DNA of 11,110 nt. It comes from Oscillibacter sp. GTDB lineage: Bacteria > Bacillota > Clostridia > Oscillospirales > Oscillospiraceae. The stretch covers positions 1 to 11,110 of the forward strand of contig DPGF01000080.1 in NCBI GenBank assembly GCA_003522105.1. The letters are read 5' to 3'. Each line of letters starts with the position of its first letter. Position 1 is the stretch's first letter. Made by a program: the position numbers and the translations under genes. Shown here piece after piece: positions 6,445-11,110 of this stretch. A model generated the notes under the pieces. It saw only the letters and a program-made list of their open reading frames with translations. It was not told the origin of the DNA and did no database searches.

Positions 6445-6572
6445 GTTTTCAGGATTTTTTTGAAACTGAACGCTATTGGAAACTCTGGAGAACTCATTCA
6501 GTTGGGTGCCGAAGGGGCAACGCCTTGACCGAAAAATGTTAAGGCCGAATCTCTCAGGCAAAGGGACGGAGA
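6445..6572 (+). ncRNA. Glycine riboswitch, single aptamer (unit 1)
   Basis: The glycine aptamer core is present: GTGCCGAAGGGGCAA (6506-6520) and TCTCTCAGGCAAAGGGAC (6550-6567). P1 pairs CTCTG (6483-6487) with CGGAG (6567-6571). A P2-like stem pairs ACTCA (6492-6496) with TGGGT (6503-6507). A variable arm pairs 6522-6529 with 6538-6545. Only one full aptamer is present. A conserved hairpin just upstream (6445-6452 with 6466-6473, one mismatch) sits where the remnant 'ghost' aptamer of some singlets would be. Glycine riboswitches commonly control glycine cleavage genes or AgcS-type symporters, matching the gene downstream. The terminator at 6628-6671 is the likely expression platform; whether glycine turns the gene on or off cannot be read with confidence. 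Confidence 0.92.
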
Positions 6573-6627
6573 CACCCCGGCACAGCGCCGGTTCTTCCGT
6601 CTTTTGCTCATTCTCCTTTGTTTTTTT

Positions 6628-6671
6628 AGCTGCCGATCTTTCGTCTTGATCGGCAGCTTTTCTTTTTCTCT
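6628..6671 (+). terminator. Riboswitch-controlled intrinsic terminator (unit 1)
   Basis: AGCTGCCGATC (6628-6638) and GATCGGCAGCT (6648-6658) form a perfect 11-bp stem with a 9-nt loop, followed by TTTTCTTTTTCTC. It stands between the aptamer and the symporter ribosome binding site, as expected for a transcriptional riboswitch platform. An upstream segment at 6578-6586 could pair with its left arm (6629-6635) as an antiterminator, with a two-base bulge. Confidence 0.85.
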
Positions 6672-6699
6672 ATTCTTTTTTAATACCGAGGAGAACATA

Positions 6700-8124
6700 A
6701 TGGCAACAATTACGGAAGCTTCGTTCCTGTCCGCCGTTCAGACCATCAACGAATACCTGAGCAACTATGTTCTGGTCTTTCTGCTGCTCGGCGTCGGCAT
6801 CTGGTACACCATTAAAACAAAATTCGTGCAGATCCGCTGCTTCAAGGAGGGCTGGAACCGCGTCTTCGGCAACATCTCCCTCAACGGCAAGAAGGGCGGC
6901 GGCGGCATGAGCTCATTCCAGGCGCTCGCCACCGCCATCGCCGCGCAGGTTGGCACGGGCATCATCGTCGGCGTTGCCGGCGCGATCCTCACCGGCGGTC
7001 CCGGCGCGGTGTTCTGGATGTGGGTCATCTCGTTCTTTGGCATGGCCACGATCTACGCCGAGGCAACGCTCGCGCAGGAAACGCGCGTTGTTGGCGAGGA
7101 CGGCTCCATCAAGGGCGGCCCCGTCTACTATATCACCGCCGCCTTCAAGGGCCGCTTCGGCAAGTTCCTTGCCGGTTTCTTCGCCACCGCCATCATTCTG
7201 GCGCTCGGCTTTATGGGCTGTATGGTGCAGTCCAACTCCATCGGTGCAACAATGGAAACAGCCTTTGGGATCCAGTCCTGGGTCGTCGGCCTCGTTCTCG
7301 TTGCCATCTGCGCGTTCATCTTCCTCGGCGGCGTGCAGCGCCTCGCTTCCGTTACGGAGAAGGTCGTCCCCCTGATGGCAGCTGTCTTTCTCTTTGGCGG
7401 TCTCATCGTGCTCGCCGTTCGCATCAAGTATATCCCCGAAACCTTTGCCCTGATCTTCCGCTACGCCTTTGAGCCGCAGGCCATCATCGGCGGCGGCTTC
7501 GGCTACGCCATCAAGCTCGCCATCTCGCAGGGCGCTAAGCGCGGCCTGTTCTCCAATGAGGCCGGCATGGGCTCCACGCCCCATGCCCATGCGCTCGCCA
7601 ACGTCAAAAACCCCCATGAGCAGGGCACCGTCGCCATCATCGGCGTGTTCATTGATATGTTCGTTATCCTCACGCTTAACGCGCTTGTCATCATCTCCAC
7701 GCTCTATGCGGGCAACGGCCCGCTCTCCGGCCGCGGCGCAGCAGCGCTGAGCAGCACCTTTAACAAGACGAATCTTGCCCAGTGCGCGTTCGGCACGGTG
7801 TTTGGCTACAAGGCCGGCAGCATGTTCGTCGCGGTGTGCCTCTTCTTCTTCGCCTTTTCCACGATCCTCAGCTGGAACCTCTTCGGCAAGATCAACATGA
7901 CTTACCTTTTCGGCGAACGGAGCAACGGCGCTTACACCTGTCTCGCGCTGATCTTCATCTTCCTTGGCACCACGATGTCCAACGACCTCGTCTGGGAGCT
8001 GAGCGACATGTTCAACCAGCTCATGGTCATTCCCAACGCCATCGCCCTGCTCGCCCTGACGAGCCATGTTGTCAGGCATTCCCACACCCCTGATCGCCTG
8101 TCTGACCGAAAAGGCGGCAAATAA
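6700..8124 (+). CDS. AgcS-type sodium:alanine/glycine symporter, copy 1
   Basis: This 474-residue inner-membrane protein is of the alanine or glycine:cation symporter (AGCS) family, LeuT-fold carriers that use Na+ to import alanine or glycine. Roughly eleven hydrophobic segments are visible. Family motifs include FQALATAIAAQVGTG (73-87), GGPGAVFWMW (99-108), GGPVYYI, GFMGCMVQSNSIG and SQGAKRGLFSNEAGMGSTPHAHA. The family's GTGNIVG reads GTGIIVG here, with Ile at position 88 (codon ATC, 6961-6963), where copy 2 has Asn (AAC); in LeuT-fold carriers this part of TM1 helps form the ion and substrate sites. ATG 6700 follows GAGGAGA; an in-frame ATG at 6604 lies inside the riboswitch platform and is not the start. 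Expression is governed by the upstream glycine riboswitch. Confidence 0.93.
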   Translation: MATITEASFLSAVQTINEYLSNYVLVFLLLGVGIWYTIKTKFVQIRCFKEGWNRVFGNISLNGKKGGGGMSSFQALATAIAAQVGTGIIVGVAGAILTGGPGAVFWMWVISFFGMATIYAEATLAQETRVVGEDGSIKGGPVYYITAAFKGRFGKFLAGFFATAIILALGFMGCMVQSNSIGATMETAFGIQSWVVGLVLVAICAFIFLGGVQRLASVTEKVVPLMAAVFLFGGLIVLAVRIKYIPETFALIFRYAFEPQAIIGGGFGYAIKLAISQGAKRGLFSNEAGMGSTPHAHALANVKNPHEQGTVAIIGVFIDMFVILTLNALVIISTLYAGNGPLSGRGAAALSSTFNKTNLAQCAFGTVFGYKAGSMFVAVCLFFFAFSTILSWNLFGKINMTYLFGERSNGAYTCLALIFIFLGTTMSNDLVWELSDMFNQLMVIPNAIALLALTSHVVRHSHTPDRLSDRKGGK

Positions 8125-8146
8125 TTGCGAATTTCCTCAAAAAAGT

Positions 8147-8181
8147 CACGGCTGACAACTTTTGGTCAGCCGTGTTTTTTT
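8147..8181 (+). terminator. Rho-independent terminator after symporter copy 1
   Basis: CACGGCTGAC (8147-8156) and GTCAGCCGTG (8165-8174) form a perfect 10-bp stem with an 8-nt loop, followed by seven T residues (8175-8181). It separates the two riboswitch-symporter units into independent transcripts. Confidence 0.92.
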
Positions 8182-8309
8182 ATGTGTTCCGGCGTGATTC
8201 CTTTTCGAAAGTGCATTCCATTTCCCATTCATTAAAAATATGAAAGTTCATCATCAATGTGCATAATAAATTGGATAAATCTTTGTCTGTTTTGAAGCAA
8301 CCGCCTCTC
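8182..8309 (+). other. AT-rich spacer upstream of the second unit, no gene seen
   Basis: This stretch between the terminator and the second promoter holds no convincing gene. It shares AAATCTTT (8277-8284) with the region ahead of promoter 1 (6354-6361), about 33 bp before each -35 box, so the duplication probably included some upstream DNA. ATGTGCATAAT (8257-8267) is the reverse complement of 6333-6343. Confidence 0.5.
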
Positions 8310-8338
8310 TTGACTTCTTCTTTACGGCGTGTTAGGCT
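8310..8338 (+). promoter_or_regulatory. Promoter of the second riboswitch-symporter unit
   Basis: TTGACT (8310-8315) lies 17 bp upstream of TAGGCT (8333-8338), which is preceded by TGT. The -10 is weak, but spacing and the CGGCGTGTTA context match promoter 1, which supports it by conservation. Confidence 0.55.
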
Positions 8339-8373
8339 TTTACTGCTGAAACAAACGAATATCTACCAATGAA

Positions 8374-8485
8374 GCTTTCAGGATCACGAAGACTGAGAGC
8401 CGAGGAAACTCTGGAGAACTCATTGAATTGAGTGCCGAAGGTGCAAGACCGTTCGCGGTCGAATCTCTCAGGCAAAGGGACAGAG
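8374..8485 (+). ncRNA. Glycine riboswitch, single aptamer (unit 2)
   Basis: The aptamer core repeats that of unit 1: GTGCCGAAGGTGCAA (8432-8446) and TCTCTCAGGCAAAGGGAC (8464-8481). P1 is perfect, CTCTG (8409-8413) with CAGAG (8481-8485). The variable arm is a different sequence with the same shape, GACCG-TTCG-CGGTC (8447-8460), a UUCG-capped stem. The upstream hairpin is stronger than in unit 1: GCTTTCAG (8374-8381) pairs with CTGAGAGC (8393-8400), eight pairs with one wobble. Differences that keep pairing support the fold. It is a single aptamer controlling the second symporter gene. Confidence 0.92.
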
Positions 8486-8548
8486 GAGCAAAGACGATTT
8501 TTCGTCGCGCGCCGTTTGTTCCCGCACTTAATTGAATGTCTCTTCCGG

Positions 8549-8590
8549 AGTTGCTGATTTTCGTATCGGCAACTTCTTTTTTGTTTTTTT
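8549..8590 (+). terminator. Riboswitch-controlled intrinsic terminator (unit 2)
   Basis: AGTTGCTGAT (8549-8558) pairs with ATCGGCAACT (8565-8574), ten pairs with one T-G wobble, around TTTCGT. TCTTTTTTGTTTTTTT follows. The T-tract ends directly at the ribosome binding site AGGAGAGAG (8591-8599), a very compact platform. Confidence 0.87.
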
Positions 8591-8603
8591 AGGAGAGAGA
8601 ATT

Positions 8604-10019
8604 ATGATCGCATCTATCGAAGCCACGCTATACCCAATTGCATGCAAGATCAATGAGTATCTGAGCAACTACATCCTTGTGTTCCTTCTGCTCGGCATTG
8701 GTTTTTGGTACTCCATCAAGACCCGCTTCGTCCAGATCCGCTGCTTCAAAGAGGGCTGGAACAGCGTGTTCGGCAATCTGTCGCTCAACGGTAAGAAGCA
8801 CGAGAGCGGTATGAGCTCCTTCCAGGCGCTCGCCACCGCCATCGCCGCTCAGGTCGGTACGGGTAACATCGTCGGCGCTTCCGGCGCCATCCTCACCGGC
8901 GGCCCCGGCGCCATCTTCTGGATGTGGCTGATTGCCTTCTTCGGCATGGCCACGATTTACGCAGAAGCGACCCTCGCCCAGTAGACCCGCATCGTTGAAG
9001 AGGACGGCAACATCAAGGGCGGCCCCGTCTACTACATCACCACTGCCTTCAAGGGTGGCCTCGGCAAGTTCCTCGCCGCCTTCTTCGCCATCGCCATCAC
9101 GCTGGCGCTTGGCTTCTTCGGCTGCATGGTGCAGTCCAACTCCATCGGCTCGACGATGCAGACCGCGTTCGGCATCCCGTCCTGGATCGTTGGTCTCGTG
9201 CTCGTCGCCATCTGCGGCTTCATCTTCATCGGCGGCGTGCAGCGTCTTGCCTCCGTCACCGAGAAGGTCGTCCCCATCATGGCTGCGATCTTCCTGCTCG
9301 GCGGTCTCATCGTTCTCATCGCCCGCATCAAGTACGTCCCCGCGACCTTCGGCATGATCTTCAAGTATGCCTTTGCTCCGCAGGCCATCATCGGCGGCGG
9401 CTTCGGCTATGCCATCAAGACCGCCATTTCCCAGGGTGCAAAGCGCGGCCTGTTCTCCAATGAGGCTGGTATGGGTTCTACCCCCCACGCCCACGCTCTC
9501 GCGCATGTCAAGACCCCGCACGACCAGGGCGTTGTCGCCATGATCGGCGTGTTCGTCGACACCTTCGTCGTCCTGACCCTCAACGCGCTCGTCATCATCT
9601 CCACCCTCTACACTGAGGGCGGCCCCCTCCACGAATGCGGCGCTGCCGCTGCCAGCACCACGCTCGGCAAGGCAAACCTCGCCCAGACTGCCTTCGGCGT
9701 CGTCTTCGGCGAGACCGCGGGCAACATGTTCGTCGCCGTCTGCCTCTTCTTCTTTGCCTTCTCCACCATTCTCGGCTGGAACCTCTTCGGTAAGATCAAC
9801 GTTGCTTACCTCTTCGGCAAGAAGAGCGTCCTCGTCTACACCGTCCTCGCCCTCATCTTCATCTTCCTCGGCACGATGATGGCCAACGACCTCGTCTGGG
9901 AGCTGAGCGATATGTTCAACAACCTCATGGTTATCCCCAACGTTATCGCCCTCTTCGCCCTGACGAACCTCGTGACCAAGCACTCCAATGACCCGGTGCA
10001 CGACCTCAAGAAAAAGTAA
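8604..10019 (+). pseudogene. AgcS-type sodium:alanine/glycine symporter, copy 2, interrupted by in-frame TAG
   Basis: This frame of 471 codons encodes the same AGCS-family Na+ symporter as copy 1; by eye the proteins are roughly 80% identical. Codon 127 (8982-8984) is TAG, in CAG-TAG-ACC, where copy 1 has GAA (Glu127). The frame continues for 344 more codons with all family motifs intact (GGPVYYI, GFFGCMVQSNSIG, SQGAKRGLFSNEAGMGSTPHAHA) and ends at TAA. Copy 2 keeps the usual GTGNIVG with Asn88 (AAC, 8865-8867). ATG 8604 follows AGGAGAGAG. As read it gives a 126-residue fragment covering only the first few membrane segments, which should not transport. The strong bias to C-ending codons and lack of other damage suggest a recent mutation, a sequencing error or readthrough. 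It has its own promoter, riboswitch and terminators. Confidence 0.72.
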
Positions 10020-10045
10020 TTTTCCTCAAATCCTCTGATAAACAG

Positions 10046-10099
10046 GGGAAAGCGTCTCCGAGTTCTTCCTTCGGGGGCGCTTTCCCTTTGTTCTTTTTT
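10046..10099 (+). terminator. Rho-independent terminator after symporter copy 2
   Basis: Bases 10046-10061 pair with 10071-10086 in a 16-bp stem containing two G-T wobbles, with a 9-nt loop, followed by TTTGTTCTTTTTT. It begins 27 nt after the symporter stop codon. Confidence 0.88.
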
Positions 10100-10130
10100 C
10101 AAAAGCAACACACCGACTTCCCCGGCTCGT

Positions 10131-10174
10131 AGCAAGCGCCGCATCAACCGATGCGGCGCTTGCTTTTTCTCTTC
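10131..10174 (+). terminator. Second hairpin terminator between convergent genes
   Basis: AGCAAGCGCCGCAT (10131-10144) and ATGCGGCGCTTGCT (10151-10164) form a perfect 14-bp stem with a CAACCG loop, followed on the plus strand by TTTTCTCTTC. No T-tract follows in the minus direction, so it looks like a back-up terminator that keeps symporter transcripts out of the convergent nnrD gene. Confidence 0.8.
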
Positions 10175-10176
10175 TT

Positions 10177-11064
10177 TTATGTTTCCAGCAGTTCCAGAAA
10201 CGCGAGGCTCAGTCCCTGCGTCAAAAGCTCCTGTGGGCTCGCGCAATAAGCGCTCATTTTTCGTGCCAGCAGCTCTCCTGCGCGGCCATGCAGCCATACG
10301 CCGAGCGCCGCAGCCTCCGCCGCGCCCGCCCCTTGGCAGAGGAGCGAGGCGATCAGCCCCGTCAGCACGTCTCCGCTGCCGCCTTTCGAGAGCGCAGAGC
10401 AGCCGCTCGTATTGACAAGCATCTGCCCGTCCGGCAGCGCAACGAGCGTCCTGTGCCCCTTGAGCACCAAAATGCAGCCGTGCTCGCAGGCAAAGCGGCT
10501 TGCAAGCCCCAAGCGCTCGCTCGACGCGATCTCCCGAAGCGTTTTCCCCGTCAGGCGGGCAAATTCACCGTTGTGCGGCGTGAGGATCGTCACGCGGCCG
10601 CGGCGGTCGCAGAGCCGCTCCGTGCAGCCCTGCAAGGCGTTCAGTCCGTCGGCGTCCAGTACCAGCGGCTCTTTCACCTGCCACAAAAGCGCGCGAACGA
10701 GCTTTTCCGTCTCCCCTCCCCGGCCAAGGCCCGGGCCGAGCGCAAGGGCATCGCAGCCGTTCAATTTCTCCTGCATGGCATCAAGCGAGGCAAGGCAGAG
10801 CTTTCCGTCCTTTTCCGGCAGTGGAAACGGCATCGCGCTCACGCACTTTTGCGCCTCGACCGCCCAGATGCTCTCCGGCACGCCGAGATACACGAGCCCG
10901 CAGCCGGAATGCACCGCTGCACCCGCCGTCAGATACGGCGCGCCCGTATAGCCCACGCTGCCGCCGAGGACTAAGAGCTTGCCAAAGTTGCCCTTGTGCC
11001 CGTCTTCCCTGCGTGCCGGCAGGAGCGTTCTTGCATACGCGCGGTCGACGATCGTTTCACGCAT
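10177..11064 (-). CDS. nnrD: ADP/ATP-dependent NAD(P)H-hydrate dehydratase
   Basis: This 295-residue protein is the carbohydrate-kinase-like (YjeF C-terminal) domain that repairs hydrated NADH and NADPH, using ADP (in most bacteria) to drive removal of water. Visible motifs are HKGNFGKLLVLGGSVGYTGAP (23-43), GPGLGRG (110-116), VLDADGLNAL (135-144), TPHNGEFARLTG (162-173), LKGHRT (201-206) and the catalytic GGSGDVLTG (228-236) with Asp232. The NnrE epimerase domain, often fused at the N-terminus in other bacteria, is absent, so epimerisation must come from another gene. The start codon (11062-11064) has GGAGG 9 nt upstream on the minus strand. The ATG overlaps the end of a possible upstream frame by 8 nt, suggesting translational coupling. 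Confidence 0.93.
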   Translation of the reverse strand: MRETIVDRAYARTLLPARREDGHKGNFGKLLVLGGSVGYTGAPYLTAGAAVHSGCGLVYLGVPESIWAVEAQKCVSAMPFPLPEKDGKLCLASLDAMQEKLNGCDALALGPGLGRGGETEKLVRALLWQVKEPLVLDADGLNALQGCTERLCDRRGRVTILTPHNGEFARLTGKTLREIASSERLGLASRFACEHGCILVLKGHRTLVALPDGQMLVNTSGCSALSKGGSGDVLTGLIASLLCQGAGAAEAAALGVWLHGRAGELLARKMSAYCASPQELLTQGLSLAFLELLET

Positions 11065-11110
11065 TGTGCCCTTCCTCCGTCAATTTAAGTTTTTTCGCGC
11101 GCGGCAGCTT
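11057..11110 (-). CDS. Possible 3' end of the gene upstream of nnrD (partial)
   Basis: Reading leftward from the edge, one frame gives 17 residues (KLPRAKKLKLTEEGHNA) and stops at TGA 11057-11059, overlapping the nnrD start by 8 nt. The nnrD ribosome binding site lies inside it, a common arrangement in tight operons. The other two minus-strand frames stop earlier, so they could equally be the true upstream gene. The fragment is too short to identify. Confidence 0.3.
   Translation of the reverse strand, partial: KLPRAKKLKLTEEGHNA

Noticed and set aside
8532..8603. Upstream ATG in frame with symporter copy 2
   Set aside because: It would translate through the riboswitch terminator and T-tract; the AGGAGAGAG site points to ATG 8604.
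8628..10001. Long open frame on the minus strand opposite symporter copy 2 (457 codons)
   Set aside because: It mirrors the third-position GC bias of the plus-strand gene, is extremely rich in Asp/Glu/Gly/Ala, has no ribosome binding site, and a similar shadow lies opposite copy 1 (6913-8085).
9126..10019. Independent internal start (ATG 9126) making a C-terminal symporter fragment
   Set aside because: No clear ribosome binding site precedes this ATG, and the fragment would lack TM1 and the ion site. The conserved codons between the TAG and 9126 show the frame belongs to the full-length gene.
10100..10130. Small RNA between the two terminators downstream of symporter copy 2
   Set aside because: The interval is only about 30 nt with no promoter; tandem terminators are the simpler reading.

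Overview
The window is about 11 kb of moderately high-GC chromosomal DNA, probably from a gut Clostridia species of the Oscillospiraceae/Ruminococcaceae type. The evidence is AGGAGG-like ribosome binding sites, strong Rho-independent terminators, a CmpB-type membrane protein, singlet glycine riboswitches and a bacterial 'F420 ligase-domain' protein. This assignment is inferred from gene content and style only. I see no tRNA, rRNA, insertion sequence, CRISPR array or phage gene.

Layout, left to right. (1) Positions 1-3059: two back-to-back promoters, one leaving the window leftward and one driving a two-gene unit. That unit holds a YhaN-like SMC/RecF-type ATPase with a membrane hairpin in its middle, then a polytopic membrane protein of the CmpB 'putative ABC transporter permease' family (PF06541). 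(2) 3060-4053: an Mrp/NBP35 iron-sulfur cluster carrier ATPase with its own promoter, ending in a perfect 23-bp hairpin that can terminate transcription from both sides. (3) 4057-5250 (minus strand): a coenzyme F420-0:L-glutamate ligase-domain protein. It is divergent from a LysR-type regulator (5408-6313), and the two promoters appear to share one palindromic -10 box. (4) 6314-10099: two tandem copies of one regulatory module, promoter, single-aptamer glycine riboswitch, intrinsic terminator, and AgcS-type sodium:alanine/glycine symporter gene. (5) 10131-11110: a second terminator hairpin, then minus-strand NAD(P)H-hydrate dehydratase (nnrD), which overlaps the end of a possible upstream gene cut by the window edge.

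The duplicated riboswitch-symporter module is the most notable part. Both units keep the promoter spacing, aptamer core, terminator and codon register, so the two proteins align without gaps over at least the first 127 codons. Each copy carries a different potentially damaging change. Copy 1 has Ile instead of the conserved Asn in the GTGNIVG motif (codon 88). Copy 2 has an in-frame TAG at codon 127, after which the conserved frame runs on to the natural end. Whether copy 2 is a recent pseudogene, a sequencing error or a readthrough gene cannot be decided from this sequence. In a normal cell the two riboswitches would make transporter expression respond to intracellular glycine. The LysR regulator next door could add a second layer of control, but nothing here shows its target.
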